Shown: positions 8,784 to 17,261 of the stretch, piece after piece
Layout: every line of letters starts with the position of its first letter
Position numbering within the stretch: position 1 is the stretch's first letter
DNA from: CAMDKS01 sp964402975
GTDB taxonomy: Bacteria; Bdellovibrionota_B; Oligoflexia; Oligoflexales; RGVZ01
DNA: 64,000 nucleotides
NCBI GenBank assembly: GCA_964402975.1
Contig: CAYOEM010000002.1
Location: forward strand, 272,717-336,716
Direction of reading: 5' to 3'
Notes under the pieces: generated by a model
The model's input: the letters and a program-made list of their open reading frames with translations, nothing else
Told to the model about the DNA's origin: nothing
Database searches by the model: none
Made by a program: the position numbers and the translations under genes

Positions 8784-9896
8784 ATGACAGCACGACGTCT
8801 AAGAAAACCAATCATGCTACCTCGCAAGTTCGCGCACGCCTGCGCCTTGTTACTAGCTTTTTCGACCTCGACACAAGGAGCAGATGCTACGGGCTGGGAG
8901 AAAATCCCCCTTGATGGTGGCACGCGTTGTGCGGATGGCTCTGCGTTTAGCATGTTTCTAAATCGTGGCACAACGGACCGCGTCGTCGTGGATTTTATGG
9001 GCGGCGGAGCATGCTGGGATGCTACGACGTGCCATCCCAATGCGATCAACTATACCAAGTCAGTCCCCGATGTGATTGGCAAATGGATTCCTGAGGCCTC
9101 GGGTATTTACGACCGCTCACGAGTTGATAATCCATTTAGACATGACACGCATGTCCTAATCCCCTACTGCACCGGAGATGTTCACTGGGGAGACGCCGAC
9201 AAGACCTATCAGAGCAAAGACGGCGTTTCCTATATGGTTCATCACCGCGGTGCCGTAAATGCACAGACTGCTATAGACACATTCTTTGCAAGCAGGACTC
9301 TTCCGGTAAATGACATTGTAGTCACCGGTTGCTCAGCCGGTGCATACGCCTCCATCTGGTGGACTCCGTACATTAAGCGTCTTGCTGGGCAGGCACGTAT
9401 CACGCAGTTTTCAGACAGTGGCGCCGGTGTGCTTACGGAAGAATTTCGTCGTCAGGGCATGCGAAACTGGCAGATTGAATCATCCGCTCCACGATGGATC
9501 CCCGGGTTAGACCCCACCGAGACAGATCTTTATCAACTAAGCCTTGACCGCATGTATTCCGCCATTGCAACCGCTCACCCTGACATTCAGTTCTCGCAGT
9601 TCAACACGCAAAATGATGTGCTTCAGCGCTGGTTTTTCCGCCTTATGGGCGGAAACCTATACAGCTGGAATGCATTCATGCGAGATTCTGTCTCGTCTGC
9701 CGCAAATCGCAACTCAAACTTTAACTACTTTATTGCTCCCTGGGACGCTCACTGCATTTTGCCGGACGAGGCGTTTTTTGCAAAAACAACGGATGCACCC
9801 CATGGGGTACCGTTTCACGACTGGATCACACGCCTCATCGACGGCTCGAGTCCTGGAAATGAACCGTGCGATGGATGTTATCTCGATCAGCCTTGA
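8784..9896 (+). CDS. Pectinacetylesterase/Notum-like secreted hydrolase
   Basis: A signal peptide is followed by an alpha/beta hydrolase related to plant pectinacetylesterases and animal Notum. Visible hallmarks are 'VVDFMGGGACWD' (oxyanion region), 'YCTGDVHWGD', the nucleophile elbow 'GCSAGAYAS' with Ser184, the acid in 'FSDSGAG', and the His in 'WDAHCIL'. The family usually has Gly after the elbow (GCSAGG); here it is Ala. The most likely role is extracellular deacylation of a glycan or lipidated substrate. Starts at 8784 and 8814 are both possible, and the later one gives a cleaner signal peptide. It is convergent with an M28 peptidase; the stop codons nearly meet. Confidence 0.8.
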   Translation: MTARRLRKPIMLPRKFAHACALLLAFSTSTQGADATGWEKIPLDGGTRCADGSAFSMFLNRGTTDRVVVDFMGGGACWDATTCHPNAINYTKSVPDVIGKWIPEASGIYDRSRVDNPFRHDTHVLIPYCTGDVHWGDADKTYQSKDGVSYMVHHRGAVNAQTAIDTFFASRTLPVNDIVVTGCSAGAYASIWWTPYIKRLAGQARITQFSDSGAGVLTEEFRRQGMRNWQIESSAPRWIPGLDPTETDLYQLSLDRMYSAIATAHPDIQFSQFNTQNDVLQRWFFRLMGGNLYSWNAFMRDSVSSAANRNSNFNYFIAPWDAHCILPDEAFFAKTTDAPHGVPFHDWITRLIDGSSPGNEPCDGCYLDQP

Positions 9897-11035
9897 AGTC
9901 CGGCGTAGTGTGCTAGATAAGCCAAGCCCAGCTTAGCAAAGGCGGCCGCCTGTGTCATGGCTCCAGCCGTTTCAAGCGAGTCGCGACTTGTGTGAATCTG
10001 NNNNNNNNNNNNNNNNNNNNNNNNNNNNNNNNNNNNNNNNNNNNNNNNNNNNNNNNNNNNNNNNNNNNNNNNNNNNNNNNNNNNNNNNNNNNNNNNNNNN
10101 GCTTTATATTTTTGAGCCATATCTTGGCTACCAACCAAACCGATCTCTTCTGCCGCGTAACCATGGATTTCGATCGTACGCTCAGGACGGACTCCCGACT
10201 CCATCAAAACTCTGAAAATCTCAAAGTTAGTGGAGGTGCCACTTGCGTTATCATCCGCGCCGGGAGATCTCGACGAAGAGCCATCTGACCAGTTAACGCT
10301 GTCAATGTGACTTCCGAGAACAACGACTTCATCGGGGCGAGAACGACCCATGATACGAACCACAATGCTGTCTTGGACCGTTCTACTGCCATGATCAAAT
10401 AACTCAACAGAAACGTCAGAACGCCCTTTAGCTAAAGCCTCATACTTGGCCTTAAGCATGGAAGGTACTTGCTGACCAGTTTGCGACGAGTGAAAGCGGG
10501 TATTAATATGACTCATCTCTTGAATCATGGCTCGGATATTCTCTGCTGAGACTTTGGACACTAACTGGCGAGCCACCGGTAAATCATCAGCGACAGGAAG
10601 CACAGGTTCTCCTGCGCCCGCATCAATATCTGGTAACATCTCGTCGCCATATAGTCTCATGAGTGCACCGCATGCAATACCCTCGTGGTGCATGAGATGA
10701 GAAAGTGTTTCCACCTTGTAAAGCTCATCTAATTTCATGACGGCAAACTGGCCCGGTTCAAAATGAAGGACGCGACCTAGGCGTTCGGCAAAAAATGGCG
10801 GAGATTCTTTCCCCGGCATCCTGACAACATAGAGATTTTCAAAGTCGTCATCGACAGCATCCGAGCGCCGCATGATGGATACACCATTTTCTTGGAATAA
10901 AAGGCTATGTCCGTGCTGAGATAAACTATTCACAAATCCGGTCGGTACCACGGTCACTGGCATGCGTTCTTTTCCGTTCCCCATCAGCAGCACTGCTGAC
11001 GACAACGCTCCCAGTAAAATTATGGACCGCTTCAT
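9887..11035 (-). CDS. M28 family leucyl aminopeptidase, interrupted by an assembly gap
   Basis: The start is preceded by a strong GGAGG. It has a signal peptide, a prodomain of about 150 residues, and a catalytic domain close to Vibrio-type aminopeptidase. Metal ligands visible are His in 'GSHIDSVN', the bridging Asp in 'GADDNASG', the Glu pair in 'YAAEEIGLVG' and the last His in 'QIHTSRD'. The 100-N gap removes the segment holding the remaining Asp ligand ('LDM' region in relatives). In Vibrio-type enzymes the stretch between the two flanks is nearly 90 residues, whereas 100 N would give about 33, so the gap length is a placeholder. The gene is probably intact in the organism: both flanks read in the expected order, although frame across the gap cannot be judged. 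Confidence 0.88.
   Translation of the reverse strand: MKRSIILLGALSSAVLLMGNGKERMPVTVVPTGFVNSLSQHGHSLLFQENGVSIMRRSDAVDDDFENLYVVRMPGKESPPFFAERLGRVLHFEPGQFAVMKLDELYKVETLSHLMHHEGIACGALMRLYGDEMLPDIDAGAGEPVLPVADDLPVARQLVSKVSAENIRAMIQEMSHINTRFHSSQTGQQVPSMLKAKYEALAKGRSDVSVELFDHGSRTVQDSIVVRIMGRSRPDEVVVLGSHIDSVNWSDGSSSRSPGADDNASGTSTNFEIFRVLMESGVRPERTIEIHGYAAEEIGLVGSQDMAQKYKXXXXXXXXXXXXXXXXXXXXXXXXXXXXXXXXXXQIHTSRDSLETAGAMTQAAAFAKLGLAYLAHYAGLQG
10001..10100. other. Assembly gap of 100 N
   Basis: Exactly 100 unknown bases, a conventional placeholder for a gap of unknown size. It lies inside the M28 aminopeptidase gene. By comparison with the family, the missing coding sequence should be roughly 250-270 bp. 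Confidence 0.98.
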
Positions 11036-11184
11036 GAAAACCTCCGGCGAAATAAAGTGTGACTCAGCACTCTGACCGTCTCGGTTAAGGAAGCCGAGCC
11101 GATGTACACCCTATTGTAGCCCATCCTGGCCGTATGGCCAAAAATGCTCGTCGTCAGATGATCAGGAATGAGTATTGGTTATGG

Positions 11185-12636
11185 TTAGTGCTGATGCTCA
11201 AAGGCTTTCATTTGAACAACAAATGTACTTCCAAGTCCTGGTTCGCTGGAGACAGAAACCTTTCCGTTCATGGACTGAACCAAGTGCTTGACGATGGATA
11301 GACCAAGGCCCGTGCCACCATCTTCCCTGCTTCTGTGTTTATCGACGCGGTAGAACCTCTCAAAGATTCTAGGCTGATGCTCGAGAGGAATTCCCACACC
11401 AGTATCCTGGACTCTAATATACGTCTCAGGACCCTTGCGATCGATGTTAACACTCACTCGTCCACCCTCAGGTGTGTATTGGATCGCATTGACAATCAAG
11501 TTATCCATCACCTGACGCATGGCCTCGGGATCACCTTTAACGACAACATCAGACGGTAAATTCGCATCGAGAGTAATACTTTTCTTAGTCACTGCGTGCT
11601 CGTGCTGTTGGAGAGACTTGCGAGCCACCTCCGCAAGATTTACCGCACTTTGACGAAGCGATACGTCCTGCCCTTCCGCTCTCGCTAGGGAAATAATATC
11701 CTGAACCAGCTCGACCAGACGAACGACATTCACCTCAATGCGACCCAAAAATCGGCTTAAAACATCAGGATCACTCTTAGCGCCGTTTTGCAGGGTCTCC
11801 ACATAGCCTTTGATGCTAGTCAGTGGAGTCTTGAGCTCATGACTGACATTTGCGACAAAATCACGTCGTATCCGTTCTAAGCGTCGAAGCTCCGTAACAT
11901 CGTGTAAAACCACAACAACGCCAGCTGTTTGCTCACCTTTAAATGGTGACGCGTGGGTTTCCAAAATTAAGAGATTATCTTTGTCACCAAGTGTTAGTTC
12001 GACTTTTTTGCGTTTTTTTTCCGTTCGGCACTGAATCACAAGTGGCAAGATAATTCCCAGACCTGGGATATCAGTAATTTGCTTGTGTCTTGAGCTACTA
12101 GCATCCGCCTTTAGCAGACGATCGGCAGCACCATTTGCAAACAGGACGCGATCGTCGTCACCAACGGCCACAATCCCTTCCACCATGCCAGAGAAGAGGG
12201 CGGCCAGTTGTGTTCGCTCCTGCGACAACGCGGCCATACGCTCAGATATCTCTTCTCCGAGTAAATTGAGGGTCAGTCCAAGAATTCCAAATTCATCATC
12301 GGTGATTTTCTTAACCCGAGAGGACAGGTCACCACAGGCCAAACTTTCCGCCGTGCGGGTGATTTCAGACAGGGATTTTTGGACGCCGCGAGCAAGCCAG
12401 TAACCCATACCAGCTGCAACAAGCACACCGGCTGCAGTGGCTACGCCCAGCGATTCAAATAAATCATACGTGCGTGCAACCTCCAGCACTCCTGAACGCG
12501 TCAGAAAAACCAACGCGACCGTAACCAAGGCTGCAATAACCGTTGCCGCCGTGGCACCATAAATCTTCCAAAGAAAACGGCTGCGAAATACGGAGCGAGC
12601 GCTCAATCGATCATTGCGAATCAGAGGTCTCGACAC
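11185..12636 (-). CDS. phoR: Phosphate regulon sensor histidine kinase PhoR
   Basis: A protein of 483 residues. Two transmembrane segments (about 24-46 and 62-82) enclose a very short periplasmic loop, as in PhoR. Then come a HAMP linker, a PAS domain (about 140-250), a HisKA domain with the phosphoacceptor His266 in 'VSHELKTPLTSIKG', and a HATPase domain with 'DNLIVNAIQYTPEGG' (N-box), 'QDTGVGIP' (G1) and 'GGTGLGLSIVK' (G2). It should sense phosphate status through PstB and phosphorylate PhoB. It overlaps the 3' end of the response regulator gene by 16 bp, so the pair is translationally coupled. The cluster lies next to pstSCAB on the opposite strand. Confidence 0.93.
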   Translation of the reverse strand: MSRPLIRNDRLSARSVFRSRFLWKIYGATAATVIAALVTVALVFLTRSGVLEVARTYDLFESLGVATAAGVLVAAGMGYWLARGVQKSLSEITRTAESLACGDLSSRVKKITDDEFGILGLTLNLLGEEISERMAALSQERTQLAALFSGMVEGIVAVGDDDRVLFANGAADRLLKADASSSRHKQITDIPGLGIILPLVIQCRTEKKRKKVELTLGDKDNLLILETHASPFKGEQTAGVVVVLHDVTELRRLERIRRDFVANVSHELKTPLTSIKGYVETLQNGAKSDPDVLSRFLGRIEVNVVRLVELVQDIISLARAEGQDVSLRQSAVNLAEVARKSLQQHEHAVTKKSITLDANLPSDVVVKGDPEAMRQVMDNLIVNAIQYTPEGGRVSVNIDRKGPETYIRVQDTGVGIPLEHQPRIFERFYRVDKHRSREDGGTGLGLSIVKHLVQSMNGKVSVSSEPGLGSTFVVQMKAFEHQH

Positions 12637-13373
12637 TTGTAACCTACTCCGCGAACGGTTTGGATAAACTCGGCATCATCTTCTAATTTCTTACGGACTG
12701 CTCGCACATGCACGTCCACGTTACGATCGATTACGTATGTATCAGCCCCAGAGATCTTCTCCAGTATTTGGTCTCTGGTGAAGACCCGGCCAGGCTTACT
12801 GATCAAAGTTTTAAGAAGATTAAATTCAGCAAGCGTTAAAACCAGAGGTTTGCCCCGACTGAAAGCAAGGTGTTTTTCCGTATCGATTTCGATAGGTCCA
12901 GCCTTCATCAATTCAACCGACGACGACGGCGTTTTGTCAGTGGCTGTAGCTGCCGCCCTGCCATCATCTTTGGTGCGTCTCAGGACCGCGCGAATTCGGG
13001 CGGTCAACTCCTTAGGGCTAAAAGGCTTCATGACATAATCGTCAGCACCGAGCTCAAGACCAAGAACAATATCTGTCTCCTCGCCCTTTGCCGTCAGCAT
13101 CACAACAGGAGTCTGTTTCAGGGCAGCGGAGGATGACTCCCTCATTTTTCTCAACGCCGTAAGCCCATCACATACGGGCATCATGATATCCATTAAAATC
13201 AAGTCAGGCGTCTGACTCATGGCGAGCTCCAACCCTTCTTGACCGTTTTTTGCGACCCGGGTTTTAAACCCTTCCCTCTCGAGATTGAATTGAATCAACT
13301 CGCGGATGTCAGCTTCGTCTTCAACAATTAATATATCGCCAGGAATCGGCAAACTTGCGGATGCTTCGAACAT
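12621..13373 (-). CDS. phoB: Phosphate regulon response regulator PhoB
   Basis: The start is the ATG at 13373, preceded by GGAGGG with proper spacing; the upstream in-frame GTG at 13391 has none. It is an OmpR/PhoB-type regulator of 250 residues: receiver domain (about 12-130) with the acidic pair E18/D19, the phosphoacceptor Asp62 in 'LILMDIMMP' and the conserved Lys in 'DDYVMKPF', then a winged-helix DNA-binding domain (about 155-248) ending in 'TVRGVGYKC'. A linker rich in Ala, Thr and Ser joins them. Its expected targets are pst and its own promoter, and it is divergent from pstS across a region of phased repeats. Confidence 0.93.
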   Translation of the reverse strand: MFEASASLPIPGDILIVEDEADIRELIQFNLEREGFKTRVAKNGQEGLELAMSQTPDLILMDIMMPVCDGLTALRKMRESSSAALKQTPVVMLTAKGEETDIVLGLELGADDYVMKPFSPKELTARIRAVLRRTKDDGRAAATATDKTPSSSVELMKAGPIEIDTEKHLAFSRGKPLVLTLAEFNLLKTLISKPGRVFTRDQILEKISGADTYVIDRNVDVHVRAVRKKLEDDAEFIQTVRGVGYKCRDL

Positions 13374-13460
13374 GAACCCTCCCGTACGCACGTTTAGGTC
13401 ATCATTGATGAATCAGTAAGTAATTTAAAACCTTATATATTTCAAGAATAAATAGGCCTC

Positions 13461-13511
13461 TTTAACGAGAATTTTAATGGGATTTATAAGATCTTTACAT
13501 AAAATGACTCG
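13461..13511. promoter_or_regulatory. Candidate PHO box array (11-bp direct repeats)
   Basis: Four T-rich 7-mers start exactly 11 bp apart: TTTAACG (13461), TTTTAAT (13472), TTTATAA (13483) and TTTACAT (13494), with 4-bp spacers; a weaker fifth unit starts at 13505. This spacing is that of tandem PhoB half-sites (7 bp plus 4 bp), although the sequences match the enterobacterial CTGTCAT consensus only partly. The array lies between divergent phoB and pstS. Possible -10 elements are TATAAG at 13533 (toward pstS) and TATATAAGG on the minus strand at 13431-13439 (toward phoB). Confidence 0.45.
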
Positions 13512-13579
13512 TCTCGGGGCACTGCCCAAGGGTATAAGGTTTGATGGGCCAAAACCACGCTTTTGGGGAGGGTTTTCTT

Positions 13580-14542
13580 ATGAAATTTAGACTGTTAGCA
13601 TATTCGCTCACCAACCTTGTCGTCGTCATCTTGGGTCCCTCTCAGCGATTTCTTCATGCAGCCCCACTCAATGGCGCCGTCCGAGTTGATGGTTCTAGCA
13701 CCGTATTCCCAATAAGTGAGGCAGTGGCCGAGGATTTTGGTGCCATGCATAAATCGGTTCGGGTGACGGTGGGAACCTCCGGTACAGGGGGTGGCTTCAA
13801 AAAATTCTGTGCCGGTGAAATCGACGTCAATAATGCCTCGAGGCAAATTCGAGACAGTGAGCTTGAGCAGTGCCGAAAAAACAAAATAACATTTATCGAG
13901 CTCCCCGTGGCGATCGACGGATTAACCGTCGTGGTGCATCCATCAAATAATTTTATTTCAAAAATCAGCTATAAGGACCTCAAGAAAATCTGGGAACCAA
14001 ACTCAAAGGTAAAATTATGGTCTGATGTGAACGAATCCTGGCCAAAGGAAAAAATTCAGCTATTCGGCCCTGGCCCTGATAGCGGCACTTTTGACTACTT
14101 CACAGAAGACGTTGTCGGCAAAGCAAAGTCCTGCCGCACTGACTACACAGCATCAGAAGATGACAACATGCTTATCAAAGGCGTGGCGGCAAGTCACTTT
14201 TCGCTTGGGTATTTTGGGCATGGCTATTACATGTCAAATAAAAATAAAGTCAAAGCTCTCCAGATCGACAGTGGAAAAGGCCCCGTTGATCCCACTGACG
14301 CCAATATTGCGAGTGGGTCATACCCATTATCCCGCCAGCTTTTTATTTACGTGAGTGTTGCTTCAGCAGCGAAACCTCAGGTTGACGGCTTTGTGAATTA
14401 TTATCTTGAAAACGCCAAAAGATTCGCGTCCGAAACCGGTTATCTTCCCCTGAGTGATGCTGACTACAAAACTGCGGGTGATCGCTACGCCAAGAAAGCC
14501 CAAGGCACCTCGACAGTAAAAAACAAGCCCTCCAAATCATAA
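13580..14542 (+). CDS. pstS: Phosphate ABC transporter substrate-binding protein PstS
   Basis: The ATG at 13580 is preceded by GGGGAGGG (13565-13572), so the upstream in-frame start at 13541 is not preferred. The 320-residue protein has a signal peptide and a typical PstS phosphate-binding fold: 'VDGSSTVFPISEAVAEDF' near the mature N-terminus, 'VGTSGTGGGFKKFCAGEID' and 'FGPGPDSGTFDYF' provide the phosphate-contacting Ser/Thr/Gly loops. It delivers periplasmic phosphate to PstCA. It heads the pstSCAB operon. Confidence 0.95.
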   Translation: MKFRLLAYSLTNLVVVILGPSQRFLHAAPLNGAVRVDGSSTVFPISEAVAEDFGAMHKSVRVTVGTSGTGGGFKKFCAGEIDVNNASRQIRDSELEQCRKNKITFIELPVAIDGLTVVVHPSNNFISKISYKDLKKIWEPNSKVKLWSDVNESWPKEKIQLFGPGPDSGTFDYFTEDVVGKAKSCRTDYTASEDDNMLIKGVAASHFSLGYFGHGYYMSNKNKVKALQIDSGKGPVDPTDANIASGSYPLSRQLFIYVSVASAAKPQVDGFVNYYLENAKRFASETGYLPLSDADYKTAGDRYAKKAQGTSTVKNKPSKS

Positions 14543-14627
14543 CGATACAAGGGATTTTCGGACTTTGACCAGAAACGACATCCATCCGAACGGGCACACG
14601 CGCCCAAGTGAAGGACACCTAGCAACG

Positions 14628-15560
14628 ATGCCTTTAAGCACAATGCCGCAGGCTGGCGAGGTAAATATTCAGGCGATTTTGCGTGTCAATTGGGGCGAAT
14701 TCTTAATCGTTCGATTCTTCCAATTGTGCGCCTGGATTTCGGTTGTGACGTCGTTTGCTATTATTTTGATATTGACGCTGGAATCATCTGCGTTTTTCAA
14801 AACCGTACCTTTTTGGGATTACCTGACTGGGGCAAATTGGTCACCGCTCATCGAGCCGAGGTCTTTTGGAGTTCTACCGTTAATCTGTGGCACCGCTGTG
14901 GTATCCCTAGGCGCTTGTCTGATCGCAGTACCCATTGGGCTAGCCAGTGCAATTTATCTGGCTGAATACGCATCACCATTTTCTCGCAGAGTTATAAAGC
15001 CCACCGTCGAACTACTAGCCGGCATTCCATCCGTGGTCTATGGCTATTTTGCCGTGACCACCATCACGCCCATGCTTCAACGTTTTTTTCCTTCAACGGA
15101 AGTCTTTAATGCTGCTAGCGCGGCTATTGTTCTTGGCATCATGGTACTCCCTATGATTACAACCCTCTGTGACGACGCCATTCGCGCAACACCCAGATCT
15201 ATCCATGAGGGCGCTTTTGCACTTGCAGCGACGAAATCGGAAGTCACTATTGGCATCCTGGTGCCCTCGGCTATGAGTGCGATTATGGCTAGCTTCATTT
15301 TGGGTTTTTCTAGAGCTATTGGTGAAACAATGGCCGTCGCGCTCGCAGCTGGCAGCACTCCCACGATGGGAATGAACCCCCTAACCAGCATGCAGACCAT
15401 GACCGGCTATATCGTGCAGGTCGCTATGGGTGATGTACCTCACGGCACGATCGAATATCAATCCATCTTCGCCGTAGCTGCAACCCTATTTGTCATGACT
15501 CTCTTATTGAATATCGTCAGCCAGTATATTGTGCGCCGGTTCGCGCGAAGTTGGGAATGA
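14628..15560 (+). CDS. pstC: Phosphate ABC transporter permease PstC
   Basis: I prefer the ATG at 14628 (AAGGA upstream) to the in-frame TTG at 14565. The protein is about 310 residues with six predicted membrane helices. The permease coupling motif appears in 'HEGAFALAATKSEVTIGILVP' (read as EGA-x9-G-like) and 'FSRAIGETMAVALAAG' is a PstC hallmark. It forms the membrane channel with PstA. The stop overlaps the pstA start (ATGA). Confidence 0.93.
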   Translation: MPLSTMPQAGEVNIQAILRVNWGEFLIVRFFQLCAWISVVTSFAIILILTLESSAFFKTVPFWDYLTGANWSPLIEPRSFGVLPLICGTAVVSLGACLIAVPIGLASAIYLAEYASPFSRRVIKPTVELLAGIPSVVYGYFAVTTITPMLQRFFPSTEVFNAASAAIVLGIMVLPMITTLCDDAIRATPRSIHEGAFALAATKSEVTIGILVPSAMSAIMASFILGFSRAIGETMAVALAAGSTPTMGMNPLTSMQTMTGYIVQVAMGDVPHGTIEYQSIFAVAATLFVMTLLLNIVSQYIVRRFARSWE

Positions 15561-16492
15561 AAAGAGCTATGAGGTCCTCTGAACCACAAAAAACTGCCGC
15601 ACTGACCCAAACGACTGAGTTGGACTCACAATTCATCGATAATCTCACCCGGAGACGTCTTCAAGCCAAGCTCTTTCACGGCATGATTTTATTGGCAACA
15701 GCTGCAGTGGTCACCATTTTGGTTCTTTTGCTCTTAAAAATCTGGCATGACGGGCAGGCCTACCTCAATTTGGATTTCCTAAAAAACTTCCCGAGTCGGG
15801 TCGCCTCGCGAGCTGGCATCGCCAGCGCACTGGCAGGCAGTATGGCTATCATCGCTATGACGGCCATGATATCGGTAGTGCTCGGCATCGGTGCAGCCCT
15901 ATATCTCGAGGAACTTGCCCCTAAAACAAGGGCCGGACGATTCATTGAAATGAATATTGCCAATCTCTGCGGCGTTCCGTCTTTAGTTTATGGAATACTC
16001 GGGCTGGCCGTTTTCGTCAGGTTCTTCGGCTTCGGTAGAAGTATTTTAGCGGCTGGTTTTACCCTTGCTATCATGATCTTGCCAATTATCATCATCGCAA
16101 GCCGCGAAAGTTTGAAGTCTGTGCCAAATGGCATCCGCATGGCTGCACTCGCTCTGGGTGCTACTCGTTGGCAAACGACCTGGCATCACATCCTGCCGGC
16201 TGCAGCACCAGGTATATTGACCGGCATCATACTTGCGCTGAGCCGCGCACTTGGTGAGGCAGCACCGCTGATACTAGTTGGTGGCGTGACTTACATTGCA
16301 TTTCTGCCAGAGTCTGCCTACGACTCATTCACCACACTTCCTATCCAAATTTTCAACTGGGCTGGGAGGCCACAGGAAGAATTTCATGGTATCGCCGCAG
16401 CTGCTATTATCGTCCTGATGGGGCTTGTTTTAATGACCAACGCATTCGCGATTTTGATTCGTTCCCGAATGGAACGAAAGCATCGGTGGTAG
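15557..16492 (+). CDS. pstA: Phosphate ABC transporter permease PstA
   Basis: The ATG at 15557 overlaps the pstC stop as ATGA, implying translational coupling. It has about 311 residues with a cytoplasmic N-terminal extension of about 45 residues and six membrane helices. The family signature 'ALGATRWQTTWHHILPAA' is the EAA-type loop contacting PstB, and 'ALSRALGEAAPLILVGG' is the PstA counterpart of the PstC motif. It is the second half of the phosphate channel. It ends 2 bp before the pstB ATG. Confidence 0.93.
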   Translation: MKRAMRSSEPQKTAALTQTTELDSQFIDNLTRRRLQAKLFHGMILLATAAVVTILVLLLLKIWHDGQAYLNLDFLKNFPSRVASRAGIASALAGSMAIIAMTAMISVVLGIGAALYLEELAPKTRAGRFIEMNIANLCGVPSLVYGILGLAVFVRFFGFGRSILAAGFTLAIMILPIIIIASRESLKSVPNGIRMAALALGATRWQTTWHHILPAAAPGILTGIILALSRALGEAAPLILVGGVTYIAFLPESAYDSFTTLPIQIFNWAGRPQEEFHGIAAAAIIVLMGLVLMTNAFAILIRSRMERKHRW

Positions 16493-16494
16493 CC

Positions 16495-17241
16495 ATGGTA
16501 CTCTCTGCGAAAGACGTCACGCTTGCTTACGGCGAAAAAAGAATCGTCAAAAACGTCTCGCTTGACGTCGGCGCGGCGACAGTTACGGCCTTGATTGGAC
16601 CGTCCGGCTGCGGCAAGAGCACGTTGCTTCGAACATTTAACCGAATGAATGATTTTGTGCCTGAATTCCGACTTGTTTCAGGACAAGTGATGTACCGAGA
16701 GCTAGACGTGTATTCGTCAAAAGTGGACCCTGTCTACATCCGCCGCCGAGTGGGTATGGTTTTTCAAAAGCCAAACCCATTTCCGTCAACAATTTATAAA
16801 AACATTACATGGGGCCCATCGATAAATGGATTTGTGGGTGACTATGATCAATTGGTGGAAAGTTCCCTCCGCCGTGCCGCGTTATGGGACGAGGTCAAAG
16901 ATAAGCTGAACTCTTCTGGCCTTGCTCTGTCCGGGGGCCAACAACAGCGCCTTTGCATCGCTCGGGCGATTGCCATGGACCCGGACGTCATTCTTATGGA
17001 TGAACCATGCTCGGCACTCGACCCTGCATCAACAGCGCGTATTGAAGAGCTGATCAAGGAGCTTAGTGAGCGCTACTCTATTCTAATTGTCACACATAAC
17101 ATGCAGCAGGCCGCCCGCATATCTGATCACACGGCTTTTATGTTTCAAGGTGAAATGGTCGAGTATGCCGCTACAAAGCAGATATTCAACACACCCAAAC
17201 AAAAACTGACCGAAGACTATATTATGGGCCGATTTGGCTAA
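16495..17241 (+). CDS. pstB: Phosphate ABC transporter ATPase PstB
   Basis: About 248 residues from the ATG at 16495 (a GTG at 16486 inside pstA is the alternative). All ABC motifs are present: Walker A 'GPSGCGKST', Q-loop 'MVFQKPNPFP' typical of PstB, signature 'LSGGQQQR', Walker B 'VILMDEPCSALDP' and the H-loop 'VTHNM'. It powers PstCA and also relays transport status to PhoR in well-studied systems. The next gene on the strand is an O-methyltransferase rather than phoU. Confidence 0.95.
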   Translation: MVLSAKDVTLAYGEKRIVKNVSLDVGAATVTALIGPSGCGKSTLLRTFNRMNDFVPEFRLVSGQVMYRELDVYSSKVDPVYIRRRVGMVFQKPNPFPSTIYKNITWGPSINGFVGDYDQLVESSLRRAALWDEVKDKLNSSGLALSGGQQQRLCIARAIAMDPDVILMDEPCSALDPASTARIEELIKELSERYSILIVTHNMQQAARISDHTAFMFQGEMVEYAATKQIFNTPKQKLTEDYIMGRFG

Positions 17242-17261
17242 TTTTGGTAACGTGAGAAGCC

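Noticed and set aside
11120..11140. Small hairpin TGGCC-GTAT-GGCCA after phoR
   Set aside because: Only five base pairs and no T-run on the phoR side; not supported as a terminator.
13541..13579. Upstream start of pstS
   Set aside because: The ATG at 13580 has an excellent GGGGAGGG site and starts the signal peptide directly; the extension does not.
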